Shown here piece by piece: positions 18,155 to 26,354 of a stretch of DNA of 50,192 bases. Each line of letters opens with the position of its first letter. Positions within the stretch are counted from its first letter, which is position 1. The notes beneath the pieces were generated by a model that saw only the letters and a program-made list of their open reading frames with translations, did not search any database and was not told where the DNA came from. Made by a program: the position numbers and the translations under genes. This stretch comes from Bifidobacterium pongonis (lineage in GTDB: Bacteria; Actinomycetota; Actinomycetes; Actinomycetales; Bifidobacteriaceae). Location of the stretch: the NCBI RefSeq assembly GCF_019331805.1, contig NZ_JAHBBE010000006.1:25935-76126 (forward strand), in the 5' to 3' direction.

Positions 18155-18184
18155 AGATTAGCACTCAAGGGGCGAGAGTGCCAA
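18155..18184 (-). promoter_or_regulatory. Candidate groEL promoter inside the CIRCE pair
   Basis: On the minus strand TTGGCA (18184-18179) and TAATCT (18160-18155) are 18 bases apart, with TGC before the second box giving an extended -10 (TGCTAATCT). This would put the start of transcription between or within the operators, so HrcA binding would block polymerase directly. The boxes were found by eye. Confidence 0.4.
18158..18184. promoter_or_regulatory. CIRCE operator 2 (groEL-distal)
   Basis: TTAGCACTC, 9 bases, GAGTGCCAA: one mismatch from consensus. It is 8 bases from operator 1 (35 bases centre to centre), so the two inner half-sites also form a GAGTGCTAA-N8-TTAGCACTC dyad. Confidence 0.88.
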
Positions 18185-18256
18185 CACGAAACCGCGATTG
18201 CGCTCTAGGCGAGACGGAGGTTGGGCATGGTTGTTCGTGGCAGTTGCCGCCACATG

Positions 18257-18336
18257 GCTACGCTGCGGAGGTGCTGGGCGTAGCAATCCGGCGATGATTC
18301 CGCCGTTTGGCTACGCCGAGGGAGATGCAAGCGTAG
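18257..18336. repeat. Two tandem small stem-loops
   Basis: GCTACGC (18257-18263) pairs with GCGTAGC (18278-18284), and 27 bases further CTACGC (18311-18316) pairs with GCGTAG (18331-18336). Both are preceded by TGGCTACGC or GGCTACGC, and both are followed by AATCCGGCGA or AATTCGGCGA, so this is a short direct duplication. It lies between groEL's upstream region and the end of the LytR_C gene on the same strand and may serve as that gene's transcript end. Confidence 0.45.
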
Positions 18337-18363
18337 TAATTCGGCGACGGCGCCGCCCGAATC

Positions 18364-19044
18364 TCAGTTCAGCAATACGACTACGATCGCCGCGCCAAGA
18401 CCGGTGGTCTGCTGCACATTGGAGATGCCCAGCGTGTTCGCCACATCTTGGGCGGTGGCTTGATCGGAATCGTTCTGATACCAGACGACCGTCGACGCGG
18501 GCAATGTGCCGTTCGGGTTCGCGGCGGCCACATTCGCGTAGCCGGCCTGGTTCAGTACGCCCTGCTTGGTGGCGGCGTATCCGCTGATGCCGGTGCCGTT
18601 GACCACACGCACGGACAGGGATCGGTTCACTTGAGCGGCCTGCTGTTCCTGTTCCTGCTGCTGCTTCTCCTGAGCGGCCTTCTCCTCGGCCGCCTTCTCT
18701 TCCGCAGCTTTCTCCTCGGCGGCCTTCTTCTCTTCCGCCGCCTTCTTTTCGGCGGCTTTCTTCTCCGCTGCCTTCTTCTTGGCGGTGGTGGTCGACGTCT
18801 TATTGGAGGTCTGGGAGGTGGAGCTGGCGGGCGACCACGGCCACTGCACCTTGCCGAATTCGCCGGAAAGCACGCCCCACGCGAGGAAACCGCACAGCGC
18901 GGCGACCACCACGACGATTACGAACGGCGTGTACCGGGCTACGGCCGAACGCCTGCCGCGATGCACTCCGGCGGGACCCTTCGGCGGGTTGTCGAACTCG
19001 TCCGCCGCGTAGGATTCAACGCCGTTTCCACCGGTATTCGTCAT
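18364..19044 (-). CDS. LytR C-terminal-domain membrane protein
   Basis: A 226-residue protein. The ATG at 19044 is chosen because GGAAGGAAAG lies just before it. One membrane helix (YTPFVIVVVVAALCGFLAWGV, about 38-58) is followed outside by a Lys/Glu/Ala coiled coil (KKAAEKKAAEKKAAEEKK type repeats, about 88-140), then a LytR_C domain (about 145-226: SLSVRVVNGTGISGYA, VVWYQND, ANTLGI). Unlike LytR-CpsA-Psr enzymes it lacks the catalytic LCP domain, so it probably acts as an accessory or wall-spanning binding protein. It is divergent from ung. The family is common in Actinomycetota. Confidence 0.82.
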   Translation of the reverse strand: MTNTGGNGVESYAADEFDNPPKGPAGVHRGRRSAVARYTPFVIVVVVAALCGFLAWGVLSGEFGKVQWPWSPASSTSQTSNKTSTTTAKKKAAEKKAAEKKAAEEKKAAEEKAAEEKAAEEKAAQEKQQQEQEQQAAQVNRSLSVRVVNGTGISGYAATKQGVLNQAGYANVAAANPNGTLPASTVVWYQNDSDQATAQDVANTLGISNVQQTTGLGAAIVVVLLN

Positions 19045-19160
19045 AGCCGTCTTTCCTTCCATTCACAACTAGAACCGAGTGTAACGGCACCGCCACCCAC
19101 GCATCCATACCGCCCGGCACCGTGCACCGTATGTGCACGAAATCCGGCATTTCCCAAGAG

Positions 19161-19196
19161 ACCGCAAAACAAACCGCAAAACAAACCGCAAAACAA
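19161..19196 (+). repeat. Three tandem copies of a 12-mer
   Basis: ACCGCAAAACAA is repeated three times without a break about 80 bases upstream of ung. It is A/C-rich and unstructured. No function is evident. Confidence 0.85.
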
Positions 19197-19274
19197 AAGC
19201 CACAACCGCCCGCCGAATCCCACCGAACCGCGTATCAAACGCCACACAGACACCCTGCAGGTACAGTGAACACT

Positions 19275-19973
19275 ATGACCGAAATCAAACCGTTGAGCGA
19301 ATTAGTGGAAGCCGGATGGGCCAACGCCCTGGCCGACGTGGAACCGCAGGTGCACCGCATGGGGCAGTTCCTGCGTGAGGAGACCCGGGCCGGGCGGCCC
19401 TGGCTGCCGGCGAGCCGCAATATTCTGCGCGCGTTCACCATTCCGTTCGATTCGATCCGCGTACTGATCGTGGGCCAGGACCCCTACCCCACTCCCGGCC
19501 ACCCGGTGGGCCTGAGCTTCTGCGTGGCGCCCGACGTGACCCCGCTGCCGCGCAGCTTGGTCAATATTTATAAGGAACTGACCGACGACCTGCACGTGCC
19601 GATGCCGAGCAACGGCGACTTGACGCCGTGGACCGACCGTGGCGTGCTGCTGCTGAACAGATGCCTGACCGTGGGCGTGGGTAGGCCGAACAGCCATCAG
19701 GGCAAGGGCTGGGAGGAAGTGACCGAGGCCGCGATCCGCGCGTTGAACGCCCGCACGGATGGCAACGGGAACCCCAAGCCGCTGGTCGCGATTCTGTGGG
19801 GGCGCAATGCGCAGAGCCTGGAACCGTTGCTGACGAACGCGTTCATCATCAAATCCCCGCACCCTTCGCCGCTGTCCGCTTCGCGCGGTTTCTTCGGATC
19901 GAAGCCGTTCTCGCGTGCGAATGAGGCGTTGCTGCACATGGGCGCCGAGCCGATCGACTGGCAGCTGCCGTGA
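19275..19973 (+). CDS. ung: Uracil-DNA glycosylase, family 1
   Basis: A 232-residue repair enzyme that removes uracil from DNA. The water-activating loop reads [16 protein letters not shown] (catalytic Asp in GQDPY; the Pro after Tyr, instead of His, matches actinobacterial enzymes such as that of Mycobacterium). The leucine loop [18 protein letters not shown] carries the catalytic His. LLNRCLTV and AILWGRNAQ are also conserved, and the C-terminus [10 protein letters not shown] matches the family. The ATG at 19275 is chosen by similarity; GTG at 19266 (AGG 5 bases upstream) is an alternative, and no strong binding site precedes either. The long open frame further upstream crosses the 12-mer repeat and is not coding. 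Confidence 0.95.
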   Translation: MTEIKPLSELVEAGWANALADVEPQVHRMGQFLREETRAGRPWLPASRNILRAFTIPFDSIRVLIVGQDPYPTPGHPVGLSFCVAPDVTPLPRSLVNIYKELTDDLHVPMPSNGDLTPWTDRGVLLLNRCLTVGVGRPNSHQGKGWEEVTEAAIRALNARTDGNGNPKPLVAILWGRNAQSLEPLLTNAFIIKSPHPSPLSASRGFFGSKPFSRANEALLHMGAEPIDWQLP

Positions 19974-20047
19974 CGGTTGCGGGGCGGGCTGCGTGGCAGA
20001 CTGCGTGACTGACTGGGATCGGTCGGCGGTTGTTCCGTCGGCTGAAC

Positions 20048-20078
20048 GGTGATGGCAAGGCACGTGCCCGCCATCACC
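20048..20078 (+). terminator. Possible hairpin terminator after ung
   Basis: GGTGATGGC (20048-20056) pairs with GCCATCACC (20070-20078), with an inner GGCACGTGCC palindrome. There is no U tract. It lies 75 bases past the ung stop and 120 bases before the MoxR operon. Confidence 0.4.
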
Positions 20079-20198
20079 CACCGCACACCGTCACCCGCCG
20101 TCACCCACCACACCGTCACATCATCCTCACAACATCCCCATGCAATCGCCACCGCCTCGCCGCCCCTAGCGTCACCGCGCTTGGCTACCATGGGGCGC

Positions 20199-21287
20199 AT
20201 GGCTATTTTCCCTCCGAATCCACAGATGCCCTCCCAGCCCGCTTCGAGGCCCGTTCCGCAACCCGCTTCGAGGCCCGCGTCTGCCGCAGCAAACACATTG
20301 GCCGCAGACGACGTCGCACGGGCGAAGGCTCTGGCGGATCGCATCCGCACCCGCTTCTCGCAAACCCTGATCGGCCAGGAGCATCTGCGCGAATCCCTTA
20401 TTCTTACGCTGGTGGCCGGCGGTCACATCCTCATCGAATCCGTGCCCGGCCTGGCGAAAACCACCGCGGCGCAAACCCTCGCCACCTCGGTGTCCGGCAC
20501 GTTCAAGCGCATCCAGTGCACGCCCGATCTCATGCCGTCCGACATCGTCGGCACGCAGGTCTTCAACTTCGCCACGCAGAAGTTCACCACGCAGGTCGGC
20601 CCGATCCACGCCAATTTCGTGCTGTTGGACGAAATCAACCGTTCCAACGCCAAAACCCAGTCGGCCATGCTTGAGGCCATGGCGGAAGGCGCCAGCACCA
20701 TCGGCGGCGAGCGCATCGCCTTGCCGCAGCCGTTCATGGTGATCGCCACGCAGAACCCCATCGAGGAGGAGGGCACGTTCGCACTGCCGGAAGCTCAGAT
20801 GGATCGTTTCATGATGAAGGCGATCATGAGCTATCCGACCGCCGACGAGGAGAAGCGTATGCTGGCGCTGCTCACCCGCCGTGGTTCCGACATGCTTGAC
20901 CCGTTGCAGTTGCAGGGCGATCGTCTGTCCATTCGTGACGTGGAGTTCCTGCGTGCGGCTGCGAAGCGCGTGTACGTGTCCGACGCGATCATGCAGTATG
21001 CGGTCGATATCGCCGCGACGTCGCGTGGTGCCGGTTCCCAACCGGTGCAGGGTTTGGGCACGCTGGTGCGTTTGGGTGCGTCGCCGCGTGCGTCGATTGC
21101 GCTGGTGCGCATCGGTCAGGCGAACGCGCTGCTTAACGGCCGCGCCTATGTGATTCCGGAGGATGTGAAGTCCGTGGTCGCCGACGTGCTGCGTCACCGT
21201 CTGGTGTTGACGTTCGAGGCGCTGGCTGATGGCGTGACGGCCGATCAGGTGGTCGACCGTATCGTGCAGGCGGTTCCTGTTCCGTGA
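20199..21287 (+). CDS. MoxR-family AAA+ ATPase
   Basis: A 362-residue cytosolic ATPase, the first gene of a six-gene operon. Start MAIFPPNPQ at 20199 (GGGGCGC upstream; 20190 is possible). After a Pro/Ala-rich leader of about 30 residues comes the AAA+ core: Walker A ESVPGLAKTTAAQ (MoxR form), TPDLMPSDIVGT, Walker B FVLLDEINRSNAKTQ, sensor MVIATQNPIEEEGTF, then the lid domain. MoxR ATPases act with DUF58 and VWA proteins encoded beside them, probably as chaperones that assemble or activate a membrane complex. The stop overlaps the next start (GTGA). Confidence 0.93.
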   Translation: MAIFPPNPQMPSQPASRPVPQPASRPASAAANTLAADDVARAKALADRIRTRFSQTLIGQEHLRESLILTLVAGGHILIESVPGLAKTTAAQTLATSVSGTFKRIQCTPDLMPSDIVGTQVFNFATQKFTTQVGPIHANFVLLDEINRSNAKTQSAMLEAMAEGASTIGGERIALPQPFMVIATQNPIEEEGTFALPEAQMDRFMMKAIMSYPTADEEKRMLALLTRRGSDMLDPLQLQGDRLSIRDVEFLRAAAKRVYVSDAIMQYAVDIAATSRGAGSQPVQGLGTLVRLGASPRASIALVRIGQANALLNGRAYVIPEDVKSVVADVLRHRLVLTFEALADGVTADQVVDRIVQAVPVP

Positions 21288-22330
21288 TCGACGTGTTCGA
21301 TTCGATGTTTACCGATCAGGACGAGCCCGGTTCGACCGCCGCGCCCGCATCCACAGCCGCTTTCGCAGCCACATCCGCAACATCCGCAGCATCCGGCATC
21401 GCAGCGTCCGCCGACCCGATTCGCGCCAAGATCGAGGCCATGGGCAACCGTTTGAGTCTGCCGACCGTGGCCAAGGCGCTGGGCGTGATCGAGGGCGAGC
21501 ATTCGTCCCGTCGTTCCGGCGGTTCGGATGAGCTGATGGATGTTCGCGCGTATGAGTCCGGCGATGAGGCTCGCCTGATCGAGTGGAAGACCAGCGCCCG
21601 CCAGGGCCGCCCGATGGTGGTTCGGCGTGAGCGTCTGGTGACGTCGCGCGTCTGGCTGTTGCTTGATGTGGGCCGGGAGATGACGGCGTCGTGCGAGTCC
21701 GGCGAGTTGGCGTATCAGGTTGCGGCGAACGCGCTGCGCATGTTCGCGGCGTTGTCGTTGCGGCGTTCCGACGAGATTTCGCTGGTGTTCGGCGATGCGG
21801 CGAGTATTACGCGCGTGCCGTTCAACGGTGATTTCTGCCAGTTCGAACGCACGTTGGATAACGCGTTGAAGCGCAAGTGGGAACATACCCGCAATATCGA
21901 CGCACTGCTCACGTACGCGCGCCGCATCAAGGATCGCAATGCGCTGATCGTGCTGGCGACCGACGAACATGCGTTGAACAAGGATCATCTCAAGGAGATC
22001 CATCGCATTACGCGCACGCATCCGTTGACGTTGATCGACGTGGCCACCGCGAATCCGTTCGCCGTCGGCAGGGATCAGCGGGTTACGGACGCGCTTACGC
22101 AGCGCAGATTGCCGGCGTTCCTGCGCGATAGGCGTGCCGCCGCCGAAGTGGATACGCATCGTGAGTATATGGCCGCCGCGTTGGAGCGCGAGCTGTCGCA
22201 TATGGGAGGGCATATGATCCACGCTGGTTCCAGCGCGGCGATGTTCGATGATTTCGTTCGTCTGGTGTCTCGCGCGTTGGCGCGGGATACGCGCAATCTG
22301 GTGACGCCCGTGGCGGGTGATGCGCAATGA
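21284..22330 (+). CDS. DUF58 domain protein
   Basis: A 348-residue protein with a GTG start that overlaps the MoxR stop by 4 bases. It has a Ser/Ala/Thr-rich N-terminus, then the DUF58 signature (SDELMDVRAYESGDEAR...IEWKTSAR, about residues 83-108) and a VWA-like fold (VWLLLDVGREMTA, LIVLATDEHAL). No membrane helix is visible, so it is probably cytosolic. DUF58 proteins are constant partners of MoxR ATPases. Its stop overlaps the next start as ATGA. Confidence 0.9.
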   Translation: MIDVFDSMFTDQDEPGSTAAPASTAAFAATSATSAASGIAASADPIRAKIEAMGNRLSLPTVAKALGVIEGEHSSRRSGGSDELMDVRAYESGDEARLIEWKTSARQGRPMVVRRERLVTSRVWLLLDVGREMTASCESGELAYQVAANALRMFAALSLRRSDEISLVFGDAASITRVPFNGDFCQFERTLDNALKRKWEHTRNIDALLTYARRIKDRNALIVLATDEHALNKDHLKEIHRITRTHPLTLIDVATANPFAVGRDQRVTDALTQRRLPAFLRDRRAAAEVDTHREYMAAALERELSHMGGHMIHAGSSAAMFDDFVRLVSRALARDTRNLVTPVAGDAQ

Positions 22331-22920
22331 GCGCGGAAAACACCGTGAATCTGGCAGTGAACACGGCGGTGAACCAAGCCGCGAACCAGACCGCGAATCT
22401 GGCGGTGAATGTCGATAATCTGCAGCCGGTCGGCCAGATCGATCTCACCACGCCGCTCATCATCGCCGGCGTGCTCGGTATTCTGATCGCCATCGCGCTC
22501 ATCGCGGGCGCGGTGATCCTCTCACGCCCGCGCCGCAACCGCGACAAGCCCCAGCCGCGCGGCGCGCACCTGAGCGACACCGCAAAAACCGCATGGCATG
22601 CGCGTATCGACAGCGTGATCGCCCGCTACCATGCCGGCGACATCGACCGCGAAACCGCGTTCATCGAACTGGCCGCGATCTGCCGCGACATCGCCTCCGC
22701 ACACACCGGACGCGACCTGCACGCGCACACGCTCACCGACATCCGACGCGAACCGCGTAATCCCGCGACCCGAACCGGACTGGACACCCTGCGCATGACC
22801 ATCGCGGCGCTCTACCCGCCCGAATTCGCCGACGCCGCAGTGGACATGAACGCCCGTAACGTGAGCGTCGACGACGCCGCAGGCTGGGCATCTACCCTGG
22901 TGGAAAGGTGGGGACGCTGA
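22327..22920 (+). CDS. Small single-helix membrane protein of the MoxR operon
   Basis: A 197-residue protein. Residues 1-38 are Asn/Ala/Val-rich with repeats of the form TVNLAVNTAVN. One helix follows (LIIAGVLGILIAIALIAGAVIL, about 39-62), then a basic loop and a soluble helical domain (about 80-197) with WHARIDSVIARYHAGDIDRE. By position it corresponds to the DUF4381-like membrane component of MoxR operons, but the sequence does not clearly show that family. Translationally coupled on both sides. Confidence 0.75.
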   Translation: MSAENTVNLAVNTAVNQAANQTANLAVNVDNLQPVGQIDLTTPLIIAGVLGILIAIALIAGAVILSRPRRNRDKPQPRGAHLSDTAKTAWHARIDSVIARYHAGDIDRETAFIELAAICRDIASAHTGRDLHAHTLTDIRREPRNPATRTGLDTLRMTIAALYPPEFADAAVDMNARNVSVDDAAGWASTLVERWGR

Positions 22921-23984
22921 TGCAGCTTTCCTGGCAAAGCCCCTGGGCCACGCTGGTCGGAGCATTGGTCGCTTTGGCGATCATCGTGCTGACCATAGCG
23001 TTCGCCCGCAAACACGACGCCGAAAACACCATGCGCGTGTTCTCCATGAGCGACGATCTGCGCACTGAACACGCCGCCAAACTCCTACGCCAATGGCGTG
23101 CACTGAACCGCGCGGCCGCCGCATTGATGGCCATCGCGCTCCTGCTCACCTTCGCGCTCCTCGCACGCCCGGCAACCGTCGACCAAGGCGAGGAACGTTC
23201 CGGCAACCGCGACATCGTACTCTGCCTCGACGTTTCCGGTTCGACCCTGCCCTACGACCGCGAAGTCATCAACACCTACCGCGACCTCGTCTCGCACTTC
23301 CAAGGCGAACGCATCGGCATGAGCATCTTCAACTCCACGTCACGCACCGTCTTCCCCCTCACCGACGATTACGATCTCGTCAGCCACCAGCTCGACCTGG
23401 CCAGCAAAGCGTTGAGCGGCGTGCAATCGCAGGACGACATCGACAAGATGAGCGAAGAGGACTACCAGCGCATCTCCGACTGGCTCGAAGGCACGCAGAA
23501 CCGTAAGGACACCACGTCGCTGATCGGCGACGGCGTAGTCTCCTGCGCGGCAATGCTGCCCGGATTCACCTACGGTTCCGCGAACACCACGGGAAGCGCC
23601 GAACGCACCCGAGCCGCCTCCATCGTGCTCGCCACCGACAACGTCGTTTCCGGCAAGCCCGTATACACGCTCAAGCAGGCGCTCGACCTGACCAGCCAGG
23701 CGCACATCACCGTGGACGGCCTATTCTCCGGCCCCGTGGAAAGCGAAAAGGAAGACACCACAACGAATATGCGCGAACTGATCGAAGCGCATCACGGCAC
23801 GTTCCTCACCCAATCCAGCGGCACCAGCGTGAACGAACTCGTGCGCGACATCAACACGCGCCGCACCAAAGACAGCGAAACCGCGTCCAAAGCCTCCATG
23901 GTGGACGACCCCGCATGGTGGGTGCTGGCATTGGCCGTGATCATAACCGCATGGCTGCTGATCGTCTGGAGGTTGAAGCGATGA
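22920..23984 (+). CDS. VWA-domain membrane protein 1
   Basis: A 354-residue protein (ATG at 22920, sharing one base with the upstream TGA stop). Two N-terminal helices (about 8-28 and 60-80) are followed by an external VWA domain with an intact MIDAS DVSGS (IVLCLDVSGSTLPYD), then a C-terminal helix (WWVLALAVIITAWLLIVW). This is the topology of BatA-like proteins. The VWA domain probably binds a partner through Mg2+. The stop overlaps the next start by 4 bases. Confidence 0.9.
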   Translation: MQLSWQSPWATLVGALVALAIIVLTIAFARKHDAENTMRVFSMSDDLRTEHAAKLLRQWRALNRAAAALMAIALLLTFALLARPATVDQGEERSGNRDIVLCLDVSGSTLPYDREVINTYRDLVSHFQGERIGMSIFNSTSRTVFPLTDDYDLVSHQLDLASKALSGVQSQDDIDKMSEEDYQRISDWLEGTQNRKDTTSLIGDGVVSCAAMLPGFTYGSANTTGSAERTRAASIVLATDNVVSGKPVYTLKQALDLTSQAHITVDGLFSGPVESEKEDTTTNMRELIEAHHGTFLTQSSGTSVNELVRDINTRRTKDSETASKASMVDDPAWWVLALAVIITAWLLIVWRLKR

Positions 23985-25087
23985 GTTCTTTCACCTTCTC
24001 ACCCCTGCTCGGATGGGCCGTCGGCGGCGTGATCGCACTGGTGATGCTGGCGCTCGCGATCGCGGAGGTCGTGCGCCACACCTTCGGCGCCCCGGGCGAC
24101 GAAACCATGCTTTCCTGCGTGCGACGCATGCTGATCTGCCTGACTGTGGGCGCGATGGCGCTCGGCCCGAGCATGACGGTCACGACCACGAGCCGCGCGG
24201 TGAACAACACCGATGTGGTGATGGCCGTGGATGTGACCGGTTCGATGGCGGTCAAGGATGCGCGGTACGGCTCCGACGAGACGATGACGCGCTTGCAGGC
24301 GGCCAAGAAAGCCGTGGACGATCTGACGAAAACGTATGCGGATTCCAGTTTCGCCGCAGTGCGTTTCGGCGCTTCCGGAACGCTTGACGTGCCGCTCACG
24401 CCCGACGCGGCGGCGATCCGCAACTGGGCGGCGACGCTCGCGCCCGAAGCGACGAGTGTGTCTTCCGGCTCGTCGCTGGACGCGCCGCTCGACCAGCTCA
24501 TCACCACGTTGAAGGACATTCGTTCCGCGCATCCCGACGATGCGATCGTGCTGTATTTGATCACGGACGGCGAGCAGACGTCGGCGCAGTCGCGGCGCAC
24601 GTTCTCCACGCTGCGCCACTACCTGAACGACGCGTTCGTGGTGGGCGCGGGCTCCACCGAAGGCGGCAAGATTCCGCTGATCGAGGATGGGGTGTCGTCG
24701 GATGCGTCGTCCGATTCTTCTGCCGGTTCGTCTGCTGATTCGTCCGATTCCGCCGGTTCGTCTACCGGTTCGTCTGATTCGTCCAAATCCGCCGCGCAAC
24801 AGTGGGTCACCGACCCCGATACCGGCCAGCCGGGCATTTCGAAAATGGACGAAACCACGTTGAAGAACCTGGCCGACGAGATGGGCGGTAGTGTGGTCGA
24901 ACTGTCCGCGCAAACCACGATGACGAACGGGCGTTCCGCCGAAGCGTCGAAGAAGTGGAGCGTGGGCGTGAGCGCGAAGCAACGCACCCGCGCGAATCCG
25001 GTGGTGTGGCCGCTGGCCGCGGTTGCCGCCGTGCTGATCGCATGGGAGACGGGCGCGACCATCGCGATGTCGAGGAGGCTGCTATGA
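23981..25087 (+). CDS. VWA-domain membrane protein 2
   Basis: A 368-residue paralogue of the preceding gene, with two N-terminal helices, VWA MIDAS DVTGS (VVMAVDVTGSMAVKD) and LITDGEQTS, and a C-terminal helix. A Ser/Asp-rich low-complexity insert (about 238-265) lies within the VWA region; its DNA repeats TCGTCTGATTCGTCC-like units. The ATGA overlaps at both ends show tight coupling. Two VWA proteins per MoxR operon is a common arrangement (BatA/BatB-like). Confidence 0.9.
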   Translation: MSSFTFSPLLGWAVGGVIALVMLALAIAEVVRHTFGAPGDETMLSCVRRMLICLTVGAMALGPSMTVTTTSRAVNNTDVVMAVDVTGSMAVKDARYGSDETMTRLQAAKKAVDDLTKTYADSSFAAVRFGASGTLDVPLTPDAAAIRNWAATLAPEATSVSSGSSLDAPLDQLITTLKDIRSAHPDDAIVLYLITDGEQTSAQSRRTFSTLRHYLNDAFVVGAGSTEGGKIPLIEDGVSSDASSDSSAGSSADSSDSAGSSTGSSDSSKSAAQQWVTDPDTGQPGISKMDETTLKNLADEMGGSVVELSAQTTMTNGRSAEASKKWSVGVSAKQRTRANPVVWPLAAVAAVLIAWETGATIAMSRRLL

Positions 25088-25701
25088 GCAACAACGGGCA
25101 ACGGAACACGGGCGCCGCCCCGGCACCGACCGTGCGTGCGCGTGCATCGCTCGCCGTGCGCATCGTGATGATCGTGATCGCCGTAGCCGCGCTGGCGATC
25201 GCAGTGCTGGCCGGATTGAACGTGGCATCCTCCGCACGGTTCAATCAGGCGACATCCACGCTGAACGCGAACCTGAAACTGGCGTCGAAGGACGATGCCG
25301 ATCTGGATGCGCTGCGGGCGAGTCAACAGCAGGCCGACGCGCAATTCGAGGATGCGGCGAAACTCGACGCCGTACTGCTTCCGCAGCTGCGCGAGGCGAT
25401 CGAATCGAACGCGAAGGTCTCCGCCGAACTGACGAAACGCATCGAGCAGGAACTGGTCAGGCAGCGCGGCGGCAGCGGCGATGCCAACGATACGAACAAC
25501 AACGGCACTTCCGGCGAACTGGAAGCGGGCGTTACCGATTCGAAGGACAACCGGAAGAACGAAGGCGGGCTGACGGACGAGCAGAAGAAGCAGGTGGAGG
25601 ATCTGCTGAAAGCGAACCAGCAGTCCACCGACACGAATCCTTCGACCAATACGCAGACCGATAAGGGCAGCAGGAAACCGCAGACTTCCAAGCCTTGGTG
25701 A
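25084..25701 (+). CDS. Coiled-coil membrane protein closing the MoxR operon
   Basis: A 205-residue protein. One helix (IVMIVIAVAALAIAVLAGLNV, about 27-47) is followed by a long predicted coiled coil (about 50-130: TLNANLKLASKDDADLDAL, ELTKRIEQELVRQR) and a polar, probably disordered tail rich in Asn, Asp, Lys and Thr. I do not recognise a named domain. GGAGG lies 6 bases before the ATG, and the start overlaps the upstream stop. It is the last gene; direct repeats and a hairpin follow. Confidence 0.8.
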   Translation: MSNNGQRNTGAAPAPTVRARASLAVRIVMIVIAVAALAIAVLAGLNVASSARFNQATSTLNANLKLASKDDADLDALRASQQQADAQFEDAAKLDAVLLPQLREAIESNAKVSAELTKRIEQELVRQRGGSGDANDTNNNGTSGELEAGVTDSKDNRKNEGGLTDEQKKQVEDLLKANQQSTDTNPSTNTQTDKGSRKPQTSKPW

Positions 25702-25800
25702 TGCGTGAGCCGTGCGTGATTGGTGCGTGGTTCGTGCGTGGTTCGTGCGTGATTCGTGAGGCTTGCGCATGACTCGTGACCCCTGACCCGTGACCGATGA

Positions 25801-25841
25801 CCGTGGCCCGGATGACGTATTTTTCGCCATCCGGGCCACGG
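25801..25841 (+). terminator. Terminator of the MoxR operon
   Basis: CCGTGGCCCGGATG pairs perfectly with CATCCGGGCCACGG (14 bp) around a 13-base loop, followed by TCGTTGTT. It lies 100 bases past the last stop. The stretch 25702-25800 before it is made of short direct repeats of a GTGCGTGGTTC type, with no gene. Confidence 0.7.
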
Positions 25842-25887
25842 TCGTTGTTAGGGGATCTGTTGTTATGGGACCGGAACCAAACCGCCA

Positions 25888-25935
25888 GCATTTGTGACCG
25901 CATTGGCACCCGAATTGGCACCCGCATTTGTGACC
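25888..25935. repeat. Short direct repeats upstream of the WXG-like gene
   Basis: GCATTTGTGACC occurs at 25888-25899 and 25924-25935 (36 bases apart); between them ATTGGCACCCG is repeated in tandem (25902-25912, 25914-25924). They may form a regulatory site for the gene that follows, but no known operator is recognised. Confidence 0.55.
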
Positions 25936-25943
25936 AAACCGTG

Positions 25944-26354
25944 ATGAACGGCGAGGGTTCCGACCACATACCCCTGTTCGGCTGGACGCGGCACGCACAC
26001 CGCCTGTTCAATGGGCTCATGGGTATCACATCACTTTCAGGAAACGGCACACAGCCGCTCTTCGCCGCAACGCAAGCGGCTTCCACGGGCACCGGTTGCC
26101 CGTGTCTCACGGTTACTGCGAACGGCCGCGAGCGCATCACCGCGCTCGCCGCCAACAGCGCTTCCGTGCATTCCGCCGTGCGGGAGGCTGTGGCTTCGGC
26201 GCATGGCATCGATTGGAGTGGCAGGGCGGCCGACCATTACCGGGATCGTCTGTTGACCGTGCGCACGTCGTTGGACGCGCATGACGGCGAGGCCAGATCG
26301 ACCGCGCAGGTGGCGCAGGTTTCCCGAATCCCATGGGCGCAAGGAGGCACATGA
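25944..26354 (+). CDS. WXG100-like small protein
   Basis: A helical protein of 136 residues from ATG 25944, or 111 from ATG 26019; neither has a clear ribosome-binding site. The centre DWSGRAADHYRDRL is a WXG-type turn between two helices (ITALAANSASVHSAVREAV before, VRTSLDAHDGEA after). Its stop (TGA 26352-26354) overlaps the ATGATG start of the hydrolase gene. By analogy with Esx-type and LXG-type effector operons it could be the secretion partner of that hydrolase. The fold assignment is by motif only. Confidence 0.6.
   Translation: MNGEGSDHIPLFGWTRHAHRLFNGLMGITSLSGNGTQPLFAATQAASTGTGCPCLTVTANGRERITALAANSASVHSAVREAVASAHGIDWSGRAADHYRDRLLTVRTSLDAHDGEARSTAQVAQVSRIPWAQGGT

Noticed and set aside
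19122..19274. A 51-residue N-terminal extension of uracil-DNA glycosylase
   Set aside because: It translates a 12-mer tandem repeat (QTAKQTAKQ) and has no counterpart in the family.
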